From positions 1 to 7,103 of the forward strand of contig DDLS01000052.1 in the NCBI GenBank assembly GCA_002340255.1: a stretch of DNA of 7,103 nt, given 5' to 3'. The notes beneath the pieces are model-generated. The model was not told where the DNA came from. It ran no database searches and was given only the letters and a program-made list of their open reading frames with translations. A program made the position numbers and the translations under genes. This stretch comes from Cyanobacteria bacterium UBA2566 (GTDB lineage: Bacteria > Cyanobacteriota > Cyanobacteriia > Cyanobacteriales > Desertifilaceae). Of this stretch, positions 1-6,532 are shown one piece after another (the stretch's first letter is position 1; the number at the start of each line of letters is the position of its first letter).

Positions 1-40
1 GGGAATGGGGGGATGGGGGGATGGGGAGATAGGGAGAGCA
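1..40. repeat. G-rich degenerate octamer tandem repeat
   Basis: Five consecutive 8-bp units can be read from base 1: GGGAATGG, GGGGATGG, GGGGATGG, GGAGATAG, GGAGAGCA. The middle two are identical and the outer ones decay. The array ends 10 bp beyond the stop of the aquaporin gene, in the intergenic space at the window edge, so it may extend further left. The four G-runs of three to six bases separated by two or three bases at 1-28 also meet the usual pattern for an intramolecular G-quadruplex on the plus strand. Short G-rich tandem arrays of this sort are common between cyanobacterial genes; no function can be read from the sequence. Confidence 0.7.
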
Positions 41-49
41 ATCCCTCAG

Positions 50-721
50 TTAATCATATTTGGGAGAGAGAGTGCGATAGACAATGACCGCAAGTTGGGC
101 CCCAACAATGGGAGCGATCCAGTAGATTCCTTGGTAGTCCCAGAGACCGGAAACAAAAGCGGGGCCGAGCGATCGCGCGGGATTCATGCTTGCGCCAGTA
201 ATTGGACCCATAAATGCAGCTTCTAACCCCACAGTTAAGCCGATCGCCACTCCTGCAAATCCCGGATGAGCGCGGCGGTCTAAACCCGAACCCAAGATAA
301 CGAACATCAAGATAAAGGTGAGAATGGTTTCTAAGACCAGTGATTGCATTGCATTACCGTTGAGCGGTTGTGTGGCTCCCAGATCGGCAACCAGACCGAT
401 AGTATAGCGTAATACACAGGATGCGGCGATCGCCCCCAAACATTGACTGATGACATAGGGTAAGACCTTTTTTCCCGGAAACGATCCCATTGTCCAAAAT
501 CCCAAAGTCACCGCTGGATTAATATGGGCTTCACTAATATGGCCCGTGGCATAAATCATTGCCGCAACCACTGCACCGAAGACAAAACTAACTCCTAAAT
601 GGGTTAATGTACCCCCAGTTATGTCATTAACCATAACTGCGCCTGTGCCAGCAAAAACAAGAATAAATGTGCCTAATCCTTCAGTTAACGATTCCCGCCA
701 ATAAGGGGTTATTTTGGTCAT
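50..721 (-). CDS. Aquaporin / MIP-family channel with NIP-like second pore loop
   Basis: A 223-residue inner-membrane channel of the major intrinsic protein family, close to the usual bacterial length of about 230. Both half-helix signatures are intact: HINPAVTLG (N68-P69-A70) and SMNPARS (N180-P181-A182-R183). Six hydrophobic segments are evident. Ungapped alignment from the NPA boxes to E. coli AqpZ and GlpF places Phe48, Ala168, Ala177 and Arg183 in the aromatic/arginine filter, where AqpZ has Phe, His, Thr, Arg. The loop GPITGASMNPARSLGPA resembles plant NIPs and their bacterial relatives. Ser184, Ala188, Tyr200 and Trp201 fit the non-glycerol group. The reading frame opens at a TTG (727) immediately after the upstream stop, but the ATG at 721 is the likelier start. 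It lies 6 bp after the sphX stop, so co-transcription and translational coupling are expected. Substrate (water, glycerol, or metalloid acids) is not decided by sequence. Confidence 0.93.
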   Translation of the reverse strand: MTKITPYWRESLTEGLGTFILVFAGTGAVMVNDITGGTLTHLGVSFVFGAVVAAMIYATGHISEAHINPAVTLGFWTMGSFPGKKVLPYVISQCLGAIAASCVLRYTIGLVADLGATQPLNGNAMQSLVLETILTFILMFVILGSGLDRRAHPGFAGVAIGLTVGLEAAFMGPITGASMNPARSLGPAFVSGLWDYQGIYWIAPIVGAQLAVIVYRTLSPKYD

Positions 722-727
722 CTTCAA

Positions 728-1756
728 TTAATACTTAGCTTGCTTACGCATAAGCTCAGAAATAGAGAGGCCAAACTGAGATTGACCTTCAAAAACCGTG
801 CCTACTTCCCCTTGATTATAGGTCACTTCATTAATATGATAAGCTTCCTCTGGTAAAGGCACATAACCCACTTCCTCAGCAATTCCTGGGGCTTGTTCTA
901 AAAAGTAGTACACAAATTCTCTCATTGCTGGGTTGTTTTGAGCTGCCGTCAGATTAATATAGATAAACAAAGGACGAGCTAGAGGCTGATATTCACTTTT
1001 TTCCACTGTTTCCCTAGATGGAAAAACCGGCCCCTGACCACTATCAACACTCAGGGCTTTTAGCTCATCTTTATTTTGTTCGTAATAGGCTAATCCAAAA
1101 TAACCTAAACTATTGACATCTGAGCTAACTTGTTGCTCCAGTAACCTATCATCTTCACTGGCAATATAATCGCTACGGCTCGAACCTGCACTCCCCGTAA
1201 CTGCTTCAGTAAAATAATCATAGGTTCCTGAATCTGTCCCCGGCCCATACAATTTCAAAGGAGCGTTCGGCCAAGACGATCGAATTTGATTCCACCGAGT
1301 GATTTTCTGTTGGGCTTCCGGTTGCCAAATCTTTCGTAATTCATCAATCGTAATGTTTTCAATCCAATTATTTTGGGGATTAACCACAACAGTAATGGCA
1401 TCAAAAGCGATCGGAAGCTCAATATAAGATACTTTTGCCTGTTTGCAAGCTTCCATTTCCGATAAACTAATGGGTCTAGAGGCATTATTAACTTCTGTTT
1501 CTCCTGCACAAAATTTCTTAAAGCCTCCCCCTGTCCCCGAAAATCCTACAGTTACCTCTACGGGAACACTCTGGGTTTCGTTAAAGCGATCGGCAGCCGT
1601 TTTAGTAATCGGATAAACGGTACTTGAACCATCAATATTAATGGGTTGGTAAGATTGAGGGTTAGAGGATTGACACCCATTTAATAAGGAGGTAGCGGCC
1701 AGAGCTAATATAAAGAACCCTAGGAAGGGTTTAACTGTTTTAATAAAAAATTGCAT
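728..1756 (-). CDS. sphX: PstS-family phosphate-binding lipoprotein, SphX type
   Basis: A 342-residue periplasmic phosphate-binding component for the high-affinity Pst ABC transporter. A lipoprotein signal spans about residues 1-27, with a basic start, a hydrophobic core and lipobox LNGC, so Cys28 is the predicted lipid anchor. Phosphate-site signatures are visible in order: DGSST (42-46), GFSGTGGGFKKFC (71-83), ASRPI (92-96), GPGTDSGTYDYF (171-182) and SLGYFGLAYY (216-225). The C-terminal stretch after residue 310, ending in an SELMRKQ-like helix, is the kind seen in cyanobacterial SphX rather than E. coli PstS. No pstC, pstA or pstB lies in the window, so it is an orphan binding protein here, as sphX often is. 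Five tandem Pho boxes precede it, which strongly suggests induction by phosphate starvation through a PhoB/SphR-type regulator. It is followed 6 bp later by an aquaporin gene. The choice between the names sphX and pstS is less certain than the family. Confidence 0.93.
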   Translation of the reverse strand: MQFFIKTVKPFLGFFILALAATSLLNGCQSSNPQSYQPINIDGSSTVYPITKTAADRFNETQSVPVEVTVGFSGTGGGFKKFCAGETEVNNASRPISLSEMEACKQAKVSYIELPIAFDAITVVVNPQNNWIENITIDELRKIWQPEAQQKITRWNQIRSSWPNAPLKLYGPGTDSGTYDYFTEAVTGSAGSSRSDYIASEDDRLLEQQVSSDVNSLGYFGLAYYEQNKDELKALSVDSGQGPVFPSRETVEKSEYQPLARPLFIYINLTAAQNNPAMREFVYYFLEQAPGIAEEVGYVPLPEEAYHINEVTYNQGEVGTVFEGQSQFGLSISELMRKQAKY

Positions 1757-1806
1757 AATTTCCCCACTCTACCATTAGATACCCGCTTTTTATGATTTCA
1801 AAAAAT

Positions 1807-1859
1807 GGTCAAATGTCAAGTTAAGATATGGTTAATCATAGGTTTATTTACGGTTAAAT
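1807..1859 (-). promoter_or_regulatory. Five-unit Pho box array upstream of sphX
   Basis: On the minus strand, reading towards sphX, 8-mers recur as ATTTAACC (1859-1852), AATAAACC (1848-1841), GATTAACC (1837-1830), TCTTAACT (1826-1819) and ATTTGACC (1814-1807). The first four start exactly 11 bp apart and the last 12 bp on. Cyanobacterial SphR/PhoB sites are tandem 8-mers of the form PyTTAAPyPy(T/A) with about 3-bp spacers, so both sequence and period match. The array fills the gap between the M48 stop and sphX and ends 50 bp before the sphX start. A possible promoter overlaps it: TTGACA (1819-1814), 19 bp, CATAAA (1794-1789); this core is weak and tentative. Confidence 0.82.
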
Positions 1860-1860
1860 A

Positions 1861-3801
1861 TTATTCAAGAGTCTCTAAAAATGGAGGAATGGGGCAATCT
1901 AAGAGAATGATAATCGTGCGTAACAATTCAGCTTGTTTAAGATTGACTTCGCGATCGTATAAAACGGTATGAGCGCAAGCATCTACAATGCGCTGCTTTA
2001 CTTTTGGAGTAGTGTTGATCAGCCTTTTAAGACTTCTACGAATACTGCTCAGATTCACCGGACTCAGTTGGTTAGGAAGCGTTTTGTTAGACGCACCACG
2101 GAGTCGCTGCAATCCAGATTGAAAGGCCTCAATAGCTTGTTGCTTATCCTGATACCCCACTTTAGCTAATCCTGACAAAACGACCAGGCAATCATTCCAA
2201 GTTTCATGAGTAGATGGGGGTTTTGAGGGATGGTGAGGATGGAAATAGGGCGCAAGACGATGGAATAAAACGGCTTGTAGAGTGTATTCTGATAAGGATA
2301 ATTTTCCGCCAGTATTAATCAGGGTTTGCAGTTGTTGACTCAAATGTTGATAACAGTCGGTTGACAGATGTCTGAGTACGGGAATGGTTAAATCAATTAA
2401 GGGTAAACGGTAGCGAGGATTTAAGTGTTCAAAACAGACGACAATCTGCCAAAGACGATTGAGTATTTCTGAGGGTTCGGTGGCTTTTAGGTGGGCAATT
2501 TGTTTCTGCCTAATCTCTCTGTTTTGTGAGTTTAAGAATAGTCCATAAATTATCGCCCGACAACCGCGATCGTCTTTGAGTGCTGTTTTGAGCCGTTCTG
2601 GCAATTGCGCCAGCAAGGATTGGGCATAGTTGAGATGGGCGCTGTCTGTGTTGCCAATCTCCTCTACAATTGATTCTAGATCGACATGGATGGTTGTCTC
2701 TTGCAATCTACTTTGCAATCCACCTTGCAATCCACCTTGCAATCCGCTAATTCCTGGAGTCTCTGGTGATTCTAGAGCGGCGGTTCGTTCCTGTGCTGGT
2801 GGAGGAGCCTCCCCTTGTAATGTGCCAGTGGGCAAATTTTCCAAGCGTTCAATGCGCTCTGTCAGGGAGGGATGGGTGGCAAAGAGGCGGCTATTGAAGC
2901 TGCTGATGGCTTCCCCAAAAAATAAATGACTGGCTTCTTCGGCGGTGGGAGTCCTGATTTGAGATCCGTCTCTTAAGTCTCCAATTTTACGCAGAGCGTT
3001 GGACAGTCCTAGGGGATTGCGGGTTAATTGGACGGCAGAAGCATCGGCTAAAAATTCTCGCTGACGGGAGATGGCGCTTTTAATCATTCGTCCGCAGATA
3101 AAGCCAATATATCCAATGGCTAAAACGGCGAGACTAGCAATAATCACAAGACCTTGCTTTTTTCGATTCACTCGAGGACCATTAGAAACCATGTGTAATA
3201 TTTGTCGCCCTATAATGTGAATCAGTAAGATTCCCTGGATGACTCCCATGAGATATAAGTTGAGGCGCATATCGCCATAAATAATATGGCTAAATTCATG
3301 GGCAATTACGCCTTGAAGTTCATCTCGCTCGAGTTCGGTTAAGCATCCTTTGGTTACGCCAATGATGGCATCATTAACGGTAAACCCGGCGGCAAAGGCA
3401 TTGATCCCGGCTTCGCGATCCATGATGTAGACTTGAGGAACGGAAACTCCGGAGGCGATCGCCATTTCTTCGACGACATTGAGCAGTTGTCGCTCTAGTT
3501 TATCGTAAGTGCCCGGATGAACCAAACGCGCGCCCAGACTAGAGGCAACGACTTTACCCCCGCCTCGCAATTGAAGGATTTTTGTCCCACTCCCCAACCC
3601 AACAATGAGCAAGACATTGAAGGCAACGATCGCTAAGATCTCTGGAGAATAGAGGGATTGCTGAGTTTGCACTTCTATGTAGACAACGATCGCTACCACA
3701 GCATAGATTGCCAAAATCATACCGATAATGGCGATCGCAAATAGGAAAATCAGATAAACGGTTTTCCGCTGTGCCTGCTCTTGATGTTCAAAAAAGTTCA
3801 T
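1861..3801 (-). CDS. Membrane M48 zinc metallopeptidase (HtpX-like) with C-terminal extension
   Basis: A 646-residue integral-membrane peptidase. Two N-terminal hydrophobic segments (about 14-42 and 55-72) precede an M48 catalytic domain. HEFSH (168-172) supplies two zinc-ligand histidines and the catalytic Glu169, and Glu249 in REFLADASA is the expected third ligand. Hydrophobic stretches at about 182-203 and 218-237 lie between them, as in HtpX. The conserved THPSLTERIERL (309-320) closes the domain. HtpX itself is about 290 residues, so roughly 320 more follow: a Pro/Gln/Gly-rich linker (about 328-368) holding a GGLQ-type repeat, then a helical region whose last 60 residues (DREVNLKQAELLR, then DCPIPP) resemble a TerB-like domain. 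The role is probably membrane-protein quality control or processing; the substrate is unknown. It lies 17 bp downstream of a 90-residue gene and in the same group as lemA, a frequent partner of M48 peptidases. No clear Shine-Dalgarno sequence precedes the ATG. Confidence 0.9.
   Translation of the reverse strand: MNFFEHQEQAQRKTVYLIFLFAIAIIGMILAIYAVVAIVVYIEVQTQQSLYSPEILAIVAFNVLLIVGLGSGTKILQLRGGGKVVASSLGARLVHPGTYDKLERQLLNVVEEMAIASGVSVPQVYIMDREAGINAFAAGFTVNDAIIGVTKGCLTELERDELQGVIAHEFSHIIYGDMRLNLYLMGVIQGILLIHIIGRQILHMVSNGPRVNRKKQGLVIIASLAVLAIGYIGFICGRMIKSAISRQREFLADASAVQLTRNPLGLSNALRKIGDLRDGSQIRTPTAEEASHLFFGEAISSFNSRLFATHPSLTERIERLENLPTGTLQGEAPPPAQERTAALESPETPGISGLQGGLQGGLQSRLQETTIHVDLESIVEEIGNTDSAHLNYAQSLLAQLPERLKTALKDDRGCRAIIYGLFLNSQNREIRQKQIAHLKATEPSEILNRLWQIVVCFEHLNPRYRLPLIDLTIPVLRHLSTDCYQHLSQQLQTLINTGGKLSLSEYTLQAVLFHRLAPYFHPHHPSKPPSTHETWNDCLVVLSGLAKVGYQDKQQAIEAFQSGLQRLRGASNKTLPNQLSPVNLSSIRRSLKRLINTTPKVKQRIVDACAHTVLYDREVNLKQAELLRTIIILLDCPIPPFLETLE
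2701..2748. repeat. In-frame 12-bp tandem repeat in the M48 linker
   Basis: Four adjacent 12-mers read on the plus strand: TTGCAATCTACT, TTGCAATCCACC, TTGCAATCCACC, TTGCAATCCGCT. The middle two are identical. On the coding strand they give the four-residue period GLQGGLQGGLQSRLQ at about residues 353-367, between the catalytic domain and the C-terminal extension. Because the unit is a multiple of three, slippage would change linker length without breaking the frame. Confidence 0.85.
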
Positions 3802-3818
3802 CTTTTTCTAGGGCGCAT

Positions 3819-4091
3819 TTATAATTTATCCAGCATATCCATAAATTGATTGTGACAGTCTATAGCATCACTTCTTTCATTTTCCCAAGTTTTACTTGCT
3901 AATACTTGTATTTGTGCTTTGTCAAAAGATAGATTATTAGCTTTTGCCCAAATTACACATGAAGAAGAGAGCGAGCAACCTATTTCCTTGAGGTAACTTA
4001 AAACTTCTTCTTTAGTCTTATTTTCCATTAACATTTGGCGGCAATGTCTGGCTAAATCATCTCTTCTTTTTCTTGAATACTTGGAAGACAT
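3819..4091 (-). CDS. Small hypothetical protein between lemA and the M48 gene
   Basis: A 90-residue protein that I do not recognise. It has no signal peptide or membrane segment; it is cytosolic, basic at the N-terminus (SKYSRKRRDD) and acidic at the C-terminus. A frame-extending GTG exists at 4115, but the ATG at 4091 is preferred because the extra eight residues are an unlikely hydrophobic stub; neither start has a clear ribosome site. The central part, KEEVLSYLKEIGCS followed by NNLSFDKAQ, then a V, S and TW, weakly recalls small bacterial proteins with an L7/L12 C-terminal-like alpha/beta fold (a helix, a glycine turn, then an LS..KA helix). That resemblance is recalled by eye and is not secure. 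It starts 43 bp after the lemA stop and ends 17 bp before the M48 start, so it is probably co-transcribed with both. Confidence 0.65.
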   Translation of the reverse strand: MSSKYSRKRRDDLARHCRQMLMENKTKEEVLSYLKEIGCSLSSSCVIWAKANNLSFDKAQIQVLASKTWENERSDAIDCHNQFMDMLDKL

Positions 4092-4134
4092 AGTAACCAA
4101 CCAACAAAACAACACAATAAAAATCTATCGTTTT

Positions 4135-4734
4135 CTAAAACGAAATAGTCGGCGCATTTTTTACATTGGGATCGGTTTCTTTAAGCAACTGCGCTGCCCG
4201 AAAATTAAAGAAACTGGCGATCGTATTACTGGGGAACTCCTCACGCTTGGTATTGTAGAGCGTCACCGCATCGTTAAATGCCTGCCGAGCAAAAGCAATT
4301 TTATTTTCAGTCGATCGCAACTCTTCTATCAACTGAGCCATATTTCGATCTGCCTTCAAATCTGGATACGCCTCAGCTAAAGCAAACAGCCGTCCCAAAG
4401 ATCCCGTTAGCATTGCCTCTGCATTGCCCAACGTCTGCATCGCAGTGGGATCGCCTGGTGCTTGAGAAGCTTGGGACGTGGCACTTACCGCCGCGTTTCT
4501 AGCTTGAATCACAGCGTCTAAGGTTTCCCGCTCGTGCTTCATGTACCCTTTCACCGCTTCCACCAAATTGGGAATTAAATCATAACGGCGGCGCAACTGC
4601 ACATCAATCTGGGCAAAAGCATTCTGATATCGATTGCGTAACTTAACTAAAGAATTATATGAGCCAATGACGATAGACGCGAGAAGTGCCACTAACGTCC
4701 CTAGAACCGCTAGGGTTAGGAGTATTTGTACCAT
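4135..4734 (-). CDS. lemA: LemA family protein
   Basis: A 199-residue single-pass membrane protein, matching the usual LemA length of about 185-200. The N-terminus is one hydrophobic helix (about 3-24). The hallmark segment follows: SYNSLVKLRNRYQNAFAQID, then LRRRYDLIPNLVEAVKGYMKHE (residues 25-68), leading into a long helical hairpin domain that ends with FFNFRAAQLLK. In bacteria LemA is commonly found beside M48/HtpX peptidases or TPM-domain proteins, and a role in membrane-protein processing or stress is inferred; its biochemical activity is not established. Here it heads a group with a 90-residue unknown and an M48 peptidase. A perfect TATAAT lies 27 bp before the ATG (4762-4767), so transcription probably starts within a few tens of bases of the gene. 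Confidence 0.95.
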   Translation of the reverse strand: MVQILLTLAVLGTLVALLASIVIGSYNSLVKLRNRYQNAFAQIDVQLRRRYDLIPNLVEAVKGYMKHERETLDAVIQARNAAVSATSQASQAPGDPTAMQTLGNAEAMLTGSLGRLFALAEAYPDLKADRNMAQLIEELRSTENKIAFARQAFNDAVTLYNTKREEFPSNTIASFFNFRAAQLLKETDPNVKNAPTISF

Positions 4735-4761
4735 AACCTGACAACCCTTTAATATGGCTTA

Positions 4762-4767
4762 ATTATA
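4762..4767 (-). promoter_or_regulatory. Candidate -10 box for lemA
   Basis: The minus strand reads TATAAT, a perfect sigma-70 type -10 hexamer, 27 bp before the lemA ATG. At a spacing of 17-18 bp no TTGACA-like -35 is present (GGCAAA is the best at 17), and there is no TGn extension, so if this promoter is used it probably depends on an activator or on the -10 alone. The 170-bp gap it sits in holds no other gene; it also contains a HIP1 site at 4802-4809. Confidence 0.45.
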
Positions 4768-4801
4768 CTACAGATAACATACCATTTGCCTAGGGTAAAT
4801 A

Positions 4802-4809
4802 GCGATCGC
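4802..4809. repeat. HIP1 palindrome GCGATCGC (intergenic copy)
   Basis: This is one of five exact copies in the window; the other four lie inside coding sequence at 169-176 and 426-433 (aquaporin) and at 3455-3462 and 3731-3738 (M48). This octamer is highly over-represented in many cyanobacterial genomes and serves here mainly as a taxonomic marker. Confidence 0.9.
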
Positions 4810-4904
4810 GTCAATCTAGTCAAGATCCTCCCATAATTACCTCTGTTCGTTCTCAAAGTAATATAGTGCTTCACACTCTAGTCATAGCTTACGAAGCAGT
4901 CCGT

Positions 4905-6347
4905 TTAAACAATTTTCTTCAGCTCCAATGCCACACCATTCAACTGTTGGATACCCTCACCGATCTGTGTCATAGAACTGGCATTATCCTTTGCTCCAGC
5001 ATTGATGCTAGTAATGGACTCAATAAGCTGTTCAACCGCAATGAGCTGTTGTTTTAAGTTCAAGGTAATTTGCTGGTTACTATGAACTACATTTGTAACT
5101 GAAGTGTTCACATGTTCAAACGTCTGGGTGGTGTCCTGAGCAATTCTAAAACAACTTTTCACACTCTCTTTACCTTGTTGAGTAATTTGAGTTGTTCCAT
5201 GAATAGCTTTTTGAATTTCTATAACCAAATCATTGATGTTTACCGTAGATTCTCGACTTTGATCGGCCAGCTTACGAATTTCGACAGCAATGACGGAAAA
5301 ACCATTCCCACTGTCTCCAGCTCTTACCGCTTCTACAGAAGCATTTAACGCCAACATATTCGTTTGATCGGCAATACTGCGAACCACATCTGAAACCTCG
5401 CCAATTTGATCGATTTGCTTAGTCAATTCCATGATTTTATTCGCCATTAGTTCTACCTGTTCCTGAACATTTATTACTTCTAGGCGAATATTTTCTACAG
5501 CATTTTTACCTGTTTCTAATATGGTTAATGTTTCTTGAGCTGATGCATTTGCCAGCTCTGACTGCTCTGCTGATTGAGTGTAGGATACCCCCAATTCATT
5601 AGCCGTTGTAGTTGTGTCATTAATGAAAATCGCTCGTTGTTGAGCAATTTTCTCCTGTTCTTCAATACTCCTAGAGATTTGACTTGAAGAATCAGCAATA
5701 TTATTCGATATTTTCCCGATCGGATCTACTGCAATTTTATTCATCCAAATAATAGTTGTAACCCCCATCAGCATGGCAATCACCAAAGTCCCTACATGGA
5801 CTAAATCAACCAGTTGATAAGCAATAGACAACTGCTTTAACCTTCGATCGAGGATTTGATTTTCAATATCAATCATATTCTCTAAATCTGTTCGGATAAA
5901 ATCCATGATTATTTTCCCTTTCTTTGATTTCACTAAACGCAACAATTCCTCTTCTTGATTGTCTCTTTTGAGTTGAATGGTTTGCGCCAATTCATCTAGT
6001 TTTTCTTGGGAGAGATTTCTGATATTTTGTAGATTAATGACTTGCTCTGAGTTGTTAGACATCAGGTCTTCTAAGATATCAAAGTTTGTGTTTAACGTTT
6101 GAGTTGCCAGTTTGTAGGGTTCTAAAAAAGTTTCGTCATCAGTATAGATAAATCCCCTTTGGCCGGTTTCTGCATCGACGAGATTTTTCTCAATCCCTTT
6201 TAATCGGAGTTGAATATCGTAAGTATGGACGACCCAATCCTCAGTATCCCGTAAAAAACTTTGCATATAAACCGAGGCAATGGTGCTAACCCCAACAGTA
6301 CTGAGAATGATTCCAAAGCCAATAACTAAAACTTGCTTAATATTCAT
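4905..6347 (-). CDS. CHASE3-containing methyl-accepting chemotaxis protein
   Basis: A 480-residue transmembrane chemoreceptor. TM1 is at about 7-28 and TM2 at about 183-201. Between them lies a helical sensor with the CHASE3 signature DAETGQRGFIYTDDETFLEPY (starting about residue 58). The cytoplasmic part is a long coiled coil whose signalling tip is unmistakable: SIADQTNMLALNASVEAVRAG, GFSVIAVEIRKLADQS (about 324-364). The segment after TM2 is a poor match to HAMP, and no C-terminal CheR/CheB pentapeptide is present. The tip has Asp345 and Asn348 where E. coli Tsr has Glu391 and Arg394. Such receptors feed CheA/CheW and, in cyanobacteria, typically phototaxis or type IV pilus motility. No che gene is adjacent, so the pathway it serves is unknown. 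The ATG at 6347 fits the start of TM1; no clear Shine-Dalgarno sequence precedes it. Confidence 0.94.
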   Translation of the reverse strand: MNIKQVLVIGFGIILSTVGVSTIASVYMQSFLRDTEDWVVHTYDIQLRLKGIEKNLVDAETGQRGFIYTDDETFLEPYKLATQTLNTNFDILEDLMSNNSEQVINLQNIRNLSQEKLDELAQTIQLKRDNQEEELLRLVKSKKGKIIMDFIRTDLENMIDIENQILDRRLKQLSIAYQLVDLVHVGTLVIAMLMGVTTIIWMNKIAVDPIGKISNNIADSSSQISRSIEEQEKIAQQRAIFINDTTTTANELGVSYTQSAEQSELANASAQETLTILETGKNAVENIRLEVINVQEQVELMANKIMELTKQIDQIGEVSDVVRSIADQTNMLALNASVEAVRAGDSGNGFSVIAVEIRKLADQSRESTVNINDLVIEIQKAIHGTTQITQQGKESVKSCFRIAQDTTQTFEHVNTSVTNVVHSNQQITLNLKQQLIAVEQLIESITSINAGAKDNASSMTQIGEGIQQLNGVALELKKIV

Positions 6348-6532
6348 TGAACAAAAACTTTAATATTTTGGGGTTTACCTGCGTAAGCGTATATATTAAT
6401 CATATATCTGAATAAAAAGACCCAACTCTATTTTACCCGATCGCCATCTGCACCCGCTAAAATCAAAGTATCAATTAAAAAGGATGTGTCATTATACCTA
6501 ACAGTGATGGATTTAATTTGGAGAATACTCAA
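6348..6532. other. Divergent intergenic region, mcp and secreted-protein gene
   Basis: These 185 bp separate two genes that face away from each other, so both promoters should lie here. The only visible structure is an AT-rich element at 6391-6407, ATATAT, TAATC, ATATAT, about 45-60 bp before the mcp start. It could hold a -10 for the chemoreceptor (TATATA-like, minus strand), but no matching -35 is clear. On the plus strand TATACC at 6493-6498 is a weak -10 candidate for the secreted protein. No terminator, RNA gene or further ORF is apparent. Confidence 0.4.
6520..6523 (+). promoter_or_regulatory. Ribosome binding site GGAG deciding the start at 6533
   Basis: GGAG ends nine bases before the ATG at 6533, an ideal spacing. 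The frame could open earlier at a TTG (6518), but that codon overlaps the GGAG itself, so the ATG is the better start. Confidence 0.7.

Noticed and set aside
722..727. TTG start at 727 for the aquaporin
   Set aside because: It is simply the first possible start after the sphX stop in the same frame; the ATG two codons later is the more usual codon.
1255..1509. 84-codon minus-strand reading frame inside sphX
   Set aside because: It overlaps the conserved phosphate-site coding region in another frame and has no recognisable protein features.
2701..2748. Possible CRISPR-like array
   Set aside because: The 12-bp units are contiguous with no spacers and are in frame with the peptidase.
2630..2929. 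99-codon plus-strand reading frame opposite the M48 gene
   Set aside because: Its NPPC-type repeat is only the complement of the 12-bp repeat in the M48 linker; it has no ribosome site or family.
4092..4115. GTG start at 4115 for the 90-residue gene
   Set aside because: It adds an eight-residue hydrophobic stub unlike the basic start that follows, and has no ribosome site.
4081..4502. Plus-strand reading frames opposite lemA
   Set aside because: They are antisense shadows of a well-supported LemA gene.
4903..4910. GTTTAAAC palindrome at the chemoreceptor stop
   Set aside because: An 8-bp AT-rich palindrome that includes the stop codon is plausible by chance and has no other support as a site or terminator.
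6377..6387. TTAC/GTAA small inverted repeat upstream of mcp as an operator
   Set aside because: Only four paired bases per arm; too short to support.
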